Positions 41,972 to 50,349 of a stretch of 64,000 nt of DNA are shown one piece after another. The translations under genes and the position numbers were made by a program. Where the stretch lies: NCBI RefSeq assembly GCF_046348265.1, contig NZ_JAXMEO010000014.1, one strand, 5' to 3'. Below the pieces are notes generated by a model, which was not told the DNA's origin, made no database searches, and was given only the letters and a program-made list of their open reading frames with translations. This DNA is from Pelomonas sp937871895. GTDB taxonomy: Bacteria > Pseudomonadota > Gammaproteobacteria > Burkholderiales > Burkholderiaceae_C. Position 1 is the stretch's first letter, and every line of letters begins with the position of its first letter.

Positions 41972-43456
41972 TCACAGCAGCACGATGTCGTAGTGCTCGG
42001 TCTGGTTGGTGGGCTCGGCGGTCAGCGAGATGGGCTTGCCGATGAAGTCAGAGAGGCCGGCCAGGTGGGCGCTCTCTTCGTCAAGCAGCATCTCGACGAC
42101 ATTGGCGGCGGCGACGATGCGGAACTCGCGCGGCGAGAACTGCCGCGCCTCGCGCAGGATCTCGCGCAGGATGTCGTAGCAGACGGTGCGCGCCGTCTTG
42201 ACCTGGCCGCGACCTTCACAGGTGGGGCAGGGCTCGCAGAGCATGCGCGACAGCGACTCGCGGGTGCGCTTGCGCGTCATCTCGACCAGGCCGAGCTGGG
42301 TGAAGCCGCCCACGGTGACCTTGGTGCGGTCGCGGGCCAGCTGCTTCTTGAACTCGGCCAGCACGGCGGCCTTGTGGTCCTCACGCACCATGTCGATGAA
42401 GTCGACGATGACGATGCCGCCGAGGTTGCGCAGGCGCAGCTGGCGGGCGATGGAGCCGGCTGCTTCGAGGTTGGTCTTGAAGATGGTGTCGTCAAAGTTC
42501 CGGGCGCCGACGAAGCCCCCGGTGTTGACGTCGATGGTCGTCATCGCCTCGGTCTGGTCGAACACCAGCGAGCCGCCCGACTTCAGCTCGTACTTGCGCG
42601 CCAGCGCTCGGGCAATCTCGGTGTCGATGTTGCACAGGTCGAAGATCGGCCGCTCGCCCCGGTAGTGCTCCAGCTTGCTGCTGACCTTGGGCATGAAGGT
42701 GTCGGCGAACTGGCGCAGCACCTGGTACTGCAGCGCCGAGTCGATGCGGATGGCGTTGGTGCGCTCGGTGGTCAGGTCGCGCAGCACGCGTTCGACCAGG
42801 CTCAGGTCCTGGTGCAGCAGGCTGGGCGGCGCGGCGCTGCGTGCCTTGTCGCGGATCTGCTGCCAGGTCGCGCGCAAGTAGGCGATGTCGCCGGCCAGGT
42901 CTTCGTCGGAGGCTTCCTCGGCATTGGTGCGCAGGATGAAGCCGCCGCCACCGCCGTGCTCGGCCGTGCCGACCAGGGCCTGCATGCGCGTGCGCAACAG
43001 CTCGCGCGTCTCGGGCGAGCCGATCTTCTGGCTGATGCCGATGTGCTCGTCCTGCGGCAGGTGCACCAGCATGCGGCCGGCGATGCTGATCTGGCTGGAC
43101 AGGCGGGCGCCCTTGGTGCCGATGGGGTCCTTGATGACCTGGACCAGCAGAGCTTGGCCCTCGAAGACCAGTCGCTCGATGGGGGTGGGCGTGTCGGCGT
43201 TGTGGTTGTGCCGGCCATTGCCGCCCGCCTGAGCGGCCTGCAGGTCGGCAACGTGCAGGAAGGCTGCGCGCTCCAGCCCGATGTCGATGAAGGCGGACTG
43301 CATGCCGGGCAGTACCCGCACCACACGGCCAAGGTAGACGTTGCCCACGAGGCCACGCTCCAGCGCCCGTTCGATGTGCAGCTCCTGCACGGCGCTGTTT
43401 TCGACCACGGCCACACGGGTCTCCTGCGGAGACCAGTTGATGAGGATGTCTTCCAT
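41972..43456 (-). CDS. rng: Ribonuclease G
   Basis: A 494-residue endoribonuclease of the RNase E/G family, which matures the 5' end of 16S rRNA. It starts MEDILINWSPQETRVAVVEN, the typical short RNase G N-terminus. The S1 region is VGNVYLGRVVRVLPGMQSAFIDIG, the catalytic magnesium aspartates lie in MTTIDVNTGGFVG and IVIVDFIDM, and the zinc link is CEPCPTCEGRGQVK. There is no RNase E scaffold. A weak hairpin (41953-41971) follows the stop. maf lies 57 bp upstream on the same strand. Confidence 0.96.
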   Translation of the reverse strand: MEDILINWSPQETRVAVVENSAVQELHIERALERGLVGNVYLGRVVRVLPGMQSAFIDIGLERAAFLHVADLQAAQAGGNGRHNHNADTPTPIERLVFEGQALLVQVIKDPIGTKGARLSSQISIAGRMLVHLPQDEHIGISQKIGSPETRELLRTRMQALVGTAEHGGGGGFILRTNAEEASDEDLAGDIAYLRATWQQIRDKARSAAPPSLLHQDLSLVERVLRDLTTERTNAIRIDSALQYQVLRQFADTFMPKVSSKLEHYRGERPIFDLCNIDTEIARALARKYELKSGGSLVFDQTEAMTTIDVNTGGFVGARNFDDTIFKTNLEAAGSIARQLRLRNLGGIVIVDFIDMVREDHKAAVLAEFKKQLARDRTKVTVGGFTQLGLVEMTRKRTRESLSRMLCEPCPTCEGRGQVKTARTVCYDILREILREARQFSPREFRIVAAANVVEMLLDEESAHLAGLSDFIGKPISLTAEPTNQTEHYDIVLL

Positions 43457-43513
43457 CGCCCGAATCCTTGAATGCTGACGCTTGCAGCCGCGCAGGGCCG
43501 CAGGCGTCAGTCC

Positions 43514-44131
43514 TCAGAGGCTGAAGCCCGATTCTTGAAGCAGTTGGGCCGTTTCGTAGAGGGGCAACCCCATGATGCCGCTGTAGCTGCCGGCAATGTG
43601 CACGATCCAGGCGGCCGCTTGACTCTGGATGGCATAGGCGCCGGCCTTGCCAAAGGGCTCACCGCTGGCCACGTAGCGCTCGATCTGAGCCGGGCTCAGC
43701 GGCGCGAATTGAACGGTGGAGACAGATTGGCGCGCGCGGCGCTGGCCGCCGTCGGCGACGGCCACCGAGGTGATGACTTCGTGCTGCCCGCCCGAGAGCA
43801 GGCCGAGGATGCGGGCCGCATCGGCTGCGTCCTGCGGCTTGCCCAGGATCTGCGCGCCCAGGGCGACGGTGGTGTCTGCGCAGAGGATGGGGGCCGGCGG
43901 CAGGCCGCGGGTGGCCAGGCGCTGGACGGCAGCTTCCAGCTTGGCGGCGGTGACGCGGGCGCAGTAGGCGGCCGGGGCCTCACCGGGCCGCTCGGCCTCC
44001 AGGCCCTCCGCGTCTTCTTCCGCGCCAGGCAGCAGCAACTCGTGCGCCACGCCGATCTGCGCAAGCAGCTGACGGCGGCGTGGGCTTTGGGAGGCGAGAT
44101 AGATGAAACGGGGAGCAGGGGGCGCGGGCAT
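43514..44131 (-). CDS. maf: Maf nucleotide pyrophosphatase (dTTP/UTP type)
   Basis: A 205-residue house-cleaning enzyme that hydrolyses non-canonical or surplus nucleoside triphosphates. The signature is YLASQSPRRRQLLAQIGV, followed by PILCADTTVALGAQILGKP, STVQFAPLSP and the C-terminal AYAIQSQAAAWIVHIAGSYSGIMGLPLYET. The GSYSGIMGLP pattern fits the YhdE (dTTP/UTP) branch. In many Burkholderiales rlmH precedes maf directly, but here 4.4 kb of accessory genes intervene. An inverted repeat CGCGAGGC/GCCTCGCG (44132-44157) lies directly upstream of the ATG. Confidence 0.94.
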   Translation of the reverse strand: MPAPPAPRFIYLASQSPRRRQLLAQIGVAHELLLPGAEEDAEGLEAERPGEAPAAYCARVTAAKLEAAVQRLATRGLPPAPILCADTTVALGAQILGKPQDAADAARILGLLSGGQHEVITSVAVADGGQRRARQSVSTVQFAPLSPAQIERYVASGEPFGKAGAYAIQSQAAAWIVHIAGSYSGIMGLPLYETAQLLQESGFSL

Positions 44132-44167
44132 CGCGAGGCATTGTGGCCTGCCTCGCGAGGGCCGGGC

Positions 44168-45073
44168 TCAGCGCTCGCGACGGCGCATCCGCCAGCCCAC
44201 GGCACCCAGTCCGGCCAACAGCAGGAGGGCCGGCTGCGGCTCGGGCACGGGCACGGCTGAGGTGATGAAGTGGCCGTCATCGGCGAGGCCATTGGCGCCG
44301 GTGAAGCCCACGTACACCGGCAGGCCGGCCAGGCCCAGCGCCGCAAAGTCCACCTCGGCCGAGACACTGAAGCTGCCGTAGTCGAGGTTGTCAATCGTGC
44401 CGGTGAAGGTGCCGGCCGAGTCGCCCAGGCCCGAGGCGGTGTAGTGCACGGCGCCAAACCACTGGTAGTTGATGACGCGGATGTTGTCGCCCAGGCCCGT
44501 CTCGGTCGCCGCGAGCGGCGTGACCGAGCCGCCCGCCAGCACCTGCAGGCTGGGCGAGACGGGCTCGCCGCCAAAGTGGAAGGTGTCCACCGCAAAGGCC
44601 ACGCTGGCCGAGCTGCTGCCGTCGTAGCCGAGGCCCGAGCCGGCGCCGCCCAGCAGCGGCGTATCGGTCAAGGTGAAGGTGAAGCCGTCACCCCGTACCA
44701 CCTCGCCGGCCGGGATGAAGAAGGTGAAGCGGAAGTCGAAGTCCTGGTTGAAGTCCAGCGCCAGCGGCGCGGGCGCAAAGCCCGCCCCGGCCTGACCGCC
44801 CACGTGGTGCTGGGTCAGCATCAGGGCGCTGTACTTGAAGCCATTGCCCGGCACGTCATAGCTGGCCGTGGCATTGCCCAGCAGGGTCCAGGTCCGGAAG
44901 TCGGTGAAGGTGCTGCTGAAGTCCCAGTTCTGTGCGGCCTGCGCCCCTACAGTGCCGAGTGCCAGGGCCAGGGTGGCGCTCAACCGGCGCAGGTGGCCGA
45001 GGGTGCTGGGGGCGGCCGCAGCGAGGCTGGGGCGGGTGGTGAGGCCGGGGGTGGGGGCGGGCGAAGGCGACAT
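44168..45073 (-). CDS. PEP-CTERM protein with L-type lectin-like domain
   Basis: A 301-residue exported protein. The signal segment (about 28-47, LSATLALALGTVGAQAAQ) is preceded by an unusually long Pro/Ala N-region. The body resembles a legume/L-type lectin beta-sandwich: FSSTFTDFRTWTLLGNA, GDGFTFTLTDTPLLG, GSGLGYDGSSSASVAFAVDTF and DFAALGLAGLPVYVGFTGANG. The C-terminus PVPEPQPALLLLAGLGAVGW with RMRRRER is a PEP-CTERM signal. ATG 45073 has AAAGGA upstream. It lies divergent from an ECF sigma factor and belongs to the block separating maf from rlmH. Confidence 0.87.
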   Translation of the reverse strand: MSPSPAPTPGLTTRPSLAAAAPSTLGHLRRLSATLALALGTVGAQAAQNWDFSSTFTDFRTWTLLGNATASYDVPGNGFKYSALMLTQHHVGGQAGAGFAPAPLALDFNQDFDFRFTFFIPAGEVVRGDGFTFTLTDTPLLGGAGSGLGYDGSSSASVAFAVDTFHFGGEPVSPSLQVLAGGSVTPLAATETGLGDNIRVINYQWFGAVHYTASGLGDSAGTFTGTIDNLDYGSFSVSAEVDFAALGLAGLPVYVGFTGANGLADDGHFITSAVPVPEPQPALLLLAGLGAVGWRMRRRER

Positions 45074-45238
45074 GGCGATGGGTCCTTTCGGAGGTGTTGC
45101 GGAGGACTGCAGGCGGAGATCAGGGACTGACCTGTCTGGGTTCACGCAGCCTTGGCCGCCAACCGGCCATGCCGGACACACGTCCCCCGCAAACCGGGGG
45201 GCTCTCGCCGCCCCGCCGGGCCGGCTACCCTGCGCCCC

Positions 45239-45799
45239 ATGAGCGACCTGACCCAGCTGCTGGACCAAGCCCGAGATGGCGACGCCGGCGCGCTGGACCG
45301 CGTCTTTGAGGCCCTGTACGAGGAGCTGGCCATGATGGCGCGCTCGCGCCTGCGCCGGGGTGAGCGGGTGACCCTGGCGGACACCGGAGCGCTGGTGCAT
45401 GAGAGCTGGATGCGGCTGCGGCAGTCAGGCCGCCTGAGCTTTGAGGACCGGGGCCACTTCCTGGCGCATGCGGCGCAGGTGATGCGCTCGGTCATCGTGG
45501 ACATCGCGCGGCGCAGCCAGGCCCAGCGGCGCGGTGGCGACCAGGCCTTCGTGACGCTCGACACCGCCGTGGCTGACGGCGTGGCCGCGCCGGGCGCGGA
45601 GCCCGATGTGATGGAGGTCAGTGCCGCGCTGGACGAGCTGGCTCGATTGGACCCACGCCTCGCTCGGGTGGTCGAGATGCGTTGGTTCGGCGGCGTCAGC
45701 GAGGCCGACATCGCCGAGGCGCTGGGCGTGAGTGAGCGCACCGTGCGCCGCGACTGGGACAAGGCGCGGGCTTTTCTCCGCACGCTGTTGAGGGCTTGA
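45239..45799 (+). CDS. ECF-type RNA polymerase sigma factor linked to a kinase gene
   Basis: A 186-residue sigma factor. Region 2 is ALYEELAMMARSRLRRGE...LVHESWMRLR and AHAAQVMRSVIVDIARR. Region 4 is DELARLDPRLARVVEMRWFGGVSEADIAEALG followed by SERTVRRDWDKARAFL. These features (long region 2.1, VHE-type segment, WFGG in region 4) are those of the ECF group whose genes sit beside Ser/Thr kinases rather than anti-sigma factors. ATG 45239 lacks a strong ribosome site. The kinase gene begins 49 bp downstream, so phosphorylation may replace anti-sigma control; this is inference from the group's context. Confidence 0.92.
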   Translation: MSDLTQLLDQARDGDAGALDRVFEALYEELAMMARSRLRRGERVTLADTGALVHESWMRLRQSGRLSFEDRGHFLAHAAQVMRSVIVDIARRSQAQRRGGDQAFVTLDTAVADGVAAPGAEPDVMEVSAALDELARLDPRLARVVEMRWFGGVSEADIAEALGVSERTVRRDWDKARAFLRTLLRA

Positions 45800-45848
45800 T
45801 GTGTGGTGTCCTGTCCGGTTTTGGGACCGCGATGCGTGAAGGCTGCTG

Positions 45849-48578
45849 ATGTCTGAACCCGTTCTGCCCCCCACCGACCCCTCGCAAGGCGCTGCCGCGC
45901 TCAGCCCCGAGCAGTGGGCCCTGATCTCCGCATGGTTTGACGAAGGCTGCGAGCTGCCGCCGCCTGAGCGCGAGGCTTGGCTCGCCCAGGTGCAATTGCG
46001 CTCACCCGAAGCTGCGCAGTTGCTGCCCTGGCTGCGCCAGATGCTCGACGCTCACGACGAGCGCCAGCCCGATGACTGGTTGGAGCAGGGTCCCAGCCTC
46101 AGCGCCCCGGCCGACGCCTTTGACGACCTGCGCGGCATCGTGGCCGGTGCGCGCGTGGGCCCCTGGCTGCTGCACGAACGCCTGGGCACGGGCGGCCAGG
46201 CCACGGTCTGGCGCGCGAGCCGCGTGGACGCGCTGCCGGCGCGTGAGGTGGCGCTCAAGCTGCCACTGATCCACCGTGACGGCTCGCAGCTCGCGGCCCG
46301 CTTTGCCCGCGAGCGCGAAATCCTGGCGCGACTCTCGCACCCCCACATTGCCCCGCTCTACGCCGCCGGCCTCGCGCCCGACGGCACGCCGTGGCTGGCC
46401 ATGGAGCTGGTGCAGGGCGAACCGCTCACCACCTGGTGTGATGCGCGCCACCTCGGCGTGGCCGAGCGGCTCCAGCTCTTCCAGCAAGTGCTGGAGGCCG
46501 TGGCCTACGCCCATGCGCGCCTGGTGCTGCACCGCGACCTCAAGCCCGCGCACATGCTCGTCACGCCCGAGGGCAAGGTGAAGCTGCTTGACTTTGGCAT
46601 CGCCAAGCTGCTGGAGGACGGCAGCAGCCCCGCAGACGCTACCGAGCTGACCCGCGCCGCCGGCCGCGTGATGACCACCGCCTATGCCTCGCCCGAGCAG
46701 GTGCGCGGCGAGCCGCTCACCACGGCGGCCGATATCTACTCGCTCGGCGTCGTGCTCTTCGAGCTGGTCACCGGGCACCGGCCCTATGCGACGCGGCACG
46801 GCAGCTCGGCGCAGCTGGAGATGGCCATCGCCGAGGGCCACTTGATTCGCGCGGCCGACGCCATCACCGACGCCGATGCCTCGGCCCGCAGCGACACCCG
46901 CCGGGCCCTCGCGCGCCAGCTGCGTGGCGACCTGGGCGCCGTGCTCGACAAGGCCCTGCAACTGGACGCCGCCCAGCGCTATGCCAGCGCCGAGGCCATG
47001 GCCGCCGATTTGCGCCGCCTGCTGGACGGTCGCCCGGTGCTGGCCGCGCAGACCAGCCGCTGGCAGCGGACCTGGAAGTTCGTGCGGCGGCATCGCGTCA
47101 GCGTGGGCCTGAGCACCCTGGCCGTGTGCACCTTGCTGGGGGTGACGACGGCCGCCGTCTGGCAGGCCCGCGAGGCGCAGGCCCAACGCGCCAAGGCCGA
47201 GGCCTCGCTGCAGACCACGCGGCACTTCGCCTTCTTCCTCGGTGACCTGCTGGGCGACGCGCTGGCCGCCAACAGCAACGAACCCCCGGCGGCCATCGTC
47301 TCGCGCGCTGAACGCATGGCGCGCGTCGAGTTCGCCAAGGCCCCCGAGACCCTGGCCCGCGTGCTGCAGGCCGTGGCCCAGCATCATGGCGGCATCGGTG
47401 AGTCGGCCCGCGCGGCCAAGCTCTTCGAGGAGGCGCGCAGCCTGACGCAGGACCGTGCCCAGCGGGATGCCATCGACTGCGGGCTCGGCATGATGATCCA
47501 GCGCCTGGGCCGGCTAGACGAAGCCGCCACGATGCTGGCGCGCGTGGCCGCCGACCCGTCCGCCGAGGCGGAATCACGGGCCAACTGCGCCTCCAACCTC
47601 TCGACGGTGCGGCTCAACCTTGATGACATCCCGGGTGCCCTGCAGGCGGCCGACGAGGCCTGGGCCCACTGGCAGGCAATGCCGATGCCGCTGCATCAGT
47701 TCGAAGGCGACCTGCTGGTGCTCAAGGGCAGCATCCTGATGTACACGCCCCGAGTGGCCGAGGCCGATGCGCTGTTTGCGCGTGCGGCCGCGTTGATGAG
47801 AGCTCAGGGGCGTGACCAGGGCATGTCCTATGTGGCCACACTCAACAACTGGGCGCTCGGCAACTTCCTGGCTGGCCAGTTGCAGACGGCCACCGAGCGG
47901 CATGACGAGATGCTGGCCGCGGCCAAGCTCAATGCCGGCGCCCAAGGCGTCTCGCCCATCAATTTCCTCAACGCCGCGACTGACCGCCTGGAGTCCGGCC
48001 GCTACCGCGAGGCGCTGGCCTTCTACGACCAGACGCTGCAGGCCGCGCGCGCCTGGAAGAACGCCGGCTTTGCCGCCAGCAGCCAGTGCCTGGGTGCTGT
48101 GGCCTTGTGGCGCGACGGCCGCGCGGCTGAGTCCAAGGCCCGGCTCGCGGCGGGACTGGCCGAGCCCTTGAAGGACTCGCCGGGGGACCGCATCGCCGCC
48201 GGCAATTGCAAGAACGCTCGCGGCCAGTTGGCACTGGCGCGGGGCGATGCCGCAGAAGCCCTGACGGCCTATACCGAGCTGCTGGCCATACCGAACCTGC
48301 GCGACGCCACGCGCGCCCACTACCTGCAATGGCGCTCACGCGCGCAGCTGGCGGCCGGGCAGGGTGCTGCGGCGCTGCAGGACGCGCAGGATTCGCTCAA
48401 GATCGCGCGCCAGCTGCAAGGGGCGCAGCCAGAGTCCTTCCGCACCGCGCTGGCGCTGGATGCGCTGGCGCGTGCGCAGGCGGCGGCGCTGGATCCGGCA
48501 GCGAGGGCCACGCGGGCTGAGGCCGACAAGGCTCTGGCGGCCAGCGTCGCACCGACGCACTGGCTGCGCCAGCCCTGA
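45849..48578 (+). CDS. Membrane Ser/Thr protein kinase with periplasmic TPR-like domain
   Basis: A 909-residue protein. An N-terminal segment (about 1-100) includes WALISAWFDEGCELPPPEREAWL, usual for this kinase type. The kinase domain (about 104-400) has the glycine loop LGTGGQATVW, Lys in VALKLP, HRDLKPAHM (His228-Arg229-Asp230), DFGIAKLL and ASPEQVRGEP. The Asn normally found five residues after the catalytic Asp is His235 here. A helix at about 417-439 (VSVGLSTLAVCTLLGVTTAAVW) precedes a long alpha-helical TPR-like region to the end. Cotranscription with the ECF factor suggests that the kinase modifies it. Activity is uncertain because of His235. Confidence 0.9.
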   Translation: MSEPVLPPTDPSQGAAALSPEQWALISAWFDEGCELPPPEREAWLAQVQLRSPEAAQLLPWLRQMLDAHDERQPDDWLEQGPSLSAPADAFDDLRGIVAGARVGPWLLHERLGTGGQATVWRASRVDALPAREVALKLPLIHRDGSQLAARFAREREILARLSHPHIAPLYAAGLAPDGTPWLAMELVQGEPLTTWCDARHLGVAERLQLFQQVLEAVAYAHARLVLHRDLKPAHMLVTPEGKVKLLDFGIAKLLEDGSSPADATELTRAAGRVMTTAYASPEQVRGEPLTTAADIYSLGVVLFELVTGHRPYATRHGSSAQLEMAIAEGHLIRAADAITDADASARSDTRRALARQLRGDLGAVLDKALQLDAAQRYASAEAMAADLRRLLDGRPVLAAQTSRWQRTWKFVRRHRVSVGLSTLAVCTLLGVTTAAVWQAREAQAQRAKAEASLQTTRHFAFFLGDLLGDALAANSNEPPAAIVSRAERMARVEFAKAPETLARVLQAVAQHHGGIGESARAAKLFEEARSLTQDRAQRDAIDCGLGMMIQRLGRLDEAATMLARVAADPSAEAESRANCASNLSTVRLNLDDIPGALQAADEAWAHWQAMPMPLHQFEGDLLVLKGSILMYTPRVAEADALFARAAALMRAQGRDQGMSYVATLNNWALGNFLAGQLQTATERHDEMLAAAKLNAGAQGVSPINFLNAATDRLESGRYREALAFYDQTLQAARAWKNAGFAASSQCLGAVALWRDGRAAESKARLAAGLAEPLKDSPGDRIAAGNCKNARGQLALARGDAAEALTAYTELLAIPNLRDATRAHYLQWRSRAQLAAGQGAAALQDAQDSLKIARQLQGAQPESFRTALALDALARAQAAALDPAARATRAEADKALAASVAPTHWLRQP

Positions 48579-48592
48579 GCTGTTCGCGGTGC

Positions 48593-49060
48593 TTATTCCC
48601 GGTGATACGGGTGGCCGGTCGTCACCGTCCAGGCGCGGTACAGCCCTTCAGCCAGCAACACGCGCGCAAAGGCGTGGGGCAGGGTGAGGTCCGAGAGGCG
48701 CAGGGTCTCGTCGGCCGTGGCCTTGAGGTCAGGGTGCAGGCCGTCCGGCCCGCCGATGATCAGCGCGGCATCACGACCTTCGCCCATCCAGAGCTTGAGG
48801 CGCTCGGCCAGCTCGACGGTTGTGCGGCGTGTGCCGCGTTCGTCCAGCACGATGCGGCGTACGCCCTTCGGCATAGCCGCCTCGATGCGCGCGGCCTCAG
48901 CAGCCATCAGCTGCTCGGCCGTCTTGCTGCCGCGTGTCTCGGCCTTGACGGCCTTGAGCTCCAGCCGCAGCTCGGGCGGGAAGCGCTTGGCGAAGTCCTG
49001 ATACGCGTCCTCGGCCCAGGCCGGCATGCGCTGGCCCACGGCCACTAGCAGCAGGCGCAT
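48593..49060 (-). CDS. rlmH: 23S rRNA pseudouridine(1915)-N3-methyltransferase
   Basis: A 155-residue SPOUT methyltransferase, exactly the family length. It methylates pseudouridine 1915 in helix 69 of 23S rRNA using SAM. Motifs are LLLVAVGQRMPAW, IVLDERGTRRTTVELAERL, the SAM loop LIIGGPDGLHPDLK and the C-terminal LLAEGLYRAWTVTTGHPYHRE. ATG 49060 is 7 bp after the rsfS stop. The run nadD-rsfS-rlmH is intact. Confidence 0.97.
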   Translation of the reverse strand: MRLLLVAVGQRMPAWAEDAYQDFAKRFPPELRLELKAVKAETRGSKTAEQLMAAEAARIEAAMPKGVRRIVLDERGTRRTTVELAERLKLWMGEGRDAALIIGGPDGLHPDLKATADETLRLSDLTLPHAFARVLLAEGLYRAWTVTTGHPYHRE

Positions 49061-49067
49061 GGGCGGA

Positions 49068-49754
49068 TCAGCGCTTGACGGCGGTCTTCTTTGCCGGGGC
49101 CTTCTTGGCGGGGGCCGACTTGGCGGCTGCCTTCTTGGCCGCTGGTTTGGCTGCTGGCTTGGCGGCGCCAACCTTGACCGTCTGACTCACCGGAGCCCGG
49201 GTGCCAACGACGCGGCTCACGCCCTTGGCGGTCTTCTTCGCCGGCGCCTTTTTGGCGGGCGCCGTCTTGGTGGCCGGTGCCTTGCTCCCCGAGGTCTTGG
49301 TTGGGGCTTTCTTGGCGGCTGGTTTGGCGGCTGGTTTGGCGGCAGCCTTTGCAGCAGGCTTGGCAGCCTTCGCCGGCATCTCCTCCGAAGCCTTGGGCAG
49401 CTTGGCCTCGCCTGGGGCCTTGAGCTTCACCGGCTTGCCACCCCAGATCTCTTCGAGGTTGTAGTACTGGCGGATGGCGGGCTGCATCACGTGCACGACG
49501 GCGGCGCCGCAGTCCACGATGATCCATTCGCCGTTGTCCTCGCCCTCGGTGCGCATCACGCTCATGCCGCGCCCCTTGACCGTCTCACGCACGCTGGAAG
49601 CGAGGGCCTTGGTCTGCCGGTTGCTCGTGCCCGAAGCAATGATCACGCGCTCAAAGAGCGGCGAGAGGTGCTCGGTGTTGAACACGGCAATGTGCTGTGC
49701 CTTGACGTCTTCCAGGCCATCGACGATGGCGCGTTGCAGTTTGCGGATATCCAT
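49068..49754 (-). CDS. rsfS: Ribosome silencing factor RsfS with a long Lys/Ala/Pro tail
   Basis: Residues 1 to about 112 are the RsfS (Iojap) domain, which binds ribosomal protein uL14 and blocks subunit joining in starvation: VDGLEDVKAQHIAVFNTEHL, GTSNRQTKALASSV, GEDNGEWIIVDCGAAVVHVM, YYNLEEIWGG. The remaining about 115 residues are a very basic low-complexity tail built of PAKKAPAKK, KPAAKPAA and similar units ending TAVKR. It resembles histone H1-like proteins and could bind nucleic acid. RsfS is usually about 105-130 residues in other bacteria. The tail is in frame and its stop is unambiguous. Confidence 0.94.
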   Translation of the reverse strand: MDIRKLQRAIVDGLEDVKAQHIAVFNTEHLSPLFERVIIASGTSNRQTKALASSVRETVKGRGMSVMRTEGEDNGEWIIVDCGAAVVHVMQPAIRQYYNLEEIWGGKPVKLKAPGEAKLPKASEEMPAKAAKPAAKAAAKPAAKPAAKKAPTKTSGSKAPATKTAPAKKAPAKKTAKGVSRVVGTRAPVSQTVKVGAAKPAAKPAAKKAAAKSAPAKKAPAKKTAVKR

Positions 49755-50339
49755 TCAGGGGTTTCGGTAGAGGCGGTGCTGGGCAATATAGCCCGCGACC
49801 TGCGGGCCCACCAGGGGCGAAATGTCGTCGCCTCGCGCCAAAGCGTGACGAACGGCGGTGGAAGAGACGGGGTGATCGGGCAGGTCCAGCACCTGGACCT
49901 CATGCGCCGGCAGGGCCACCGACCCTCGCACGGCCTGCCCGGCACGCGGCACGACGACGAGCCGTGCCAGGCGCAGCACCTCCTCGGCTTGATACCAAGT
50001 GTGCAGGTTCAGGTATTGGTCCTGGCCGATCAGGAAGGCGATCTCGCTGCCCGGCTGCTCACGGTGGAACTCGCGCAGCGTGTCCACGGTGAAGCTCGGG
50101 CCCACGCGGTGCAGCTCGCGCTCGTCCACAGCAAAGCGGGGCTCGTCGGCGGTCAAGAGTTTCACCATGGCGACGCGGTGCTCGGGCGCGACCATCTGGC
50201 GGTCGGCCTTCTGCCAGGGGCGGCCAGCGGGCAGCCACAGCAGGCGCTCGGGCTGCAATTGCTGCAGCGCCAGGCGCGCAAAGGCGAGGTGGCCGAGGTG
50301 GGGCGGGTCGAAGCTGCCGCCGAACAGAGCAAGTTTCAC
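49755..50339 (-). CDS. nadD: Nicotinate-nucleotide adenylyltransferase
   Basis: A 194-residue nucleotidyltransferase converting nicotinate mononucleotide to deamido-NAD. It has LALFGGSFDPPHLGHLAFA, PAGRPWQKADRQMVAPEHR, AFLIGQDQYLNLHTW and the C-terminal PVSSTAVRHAL. GTG 50339 places the family start KLALFGGSFDP at once; an upstream ATG at 50390 overlaps hemF and adds Arg-rich residues not found in the family. It abuts rsfS with no gap. Confidence 0.95.
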   Translation of the reverse strand: MKLALFGGSFDPPHLGHLAFARLALQQLQPERLLWLPAGRPWQKADRQMVAPEHRVAMVKLLTADEPRFAVDERELHRVGPSFTVDTLREFHREQPGSEIAFLIGQDQYLNLHTWYQAEEVLRLARLVVVPRAGQAVRGSVALPAHEVQVLDLPDHPVSSTAVRHALARGDDISPLVGPQVAGYIAQHRLYRNP

Positions 50340-50349
50340 GGGGCCAGTT

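Noticed and set aside
44132..44157. The inverted repeat before maf as a terminator or as a remnant of the rlmH end
   Set aside because: There is no T run after the stem. No codons of the rlmH C-terminus are recognisable there, so the island between maf and rlmH does not visibly repeat the duplicated-end pattern.
49068..49410. The repetitive rsfS tail as a separate histone-like gene
   Set aside because: It is in frame with the RsfS domain without a plausible internal start or ribosome site, so it is a tail and not an independent gene.
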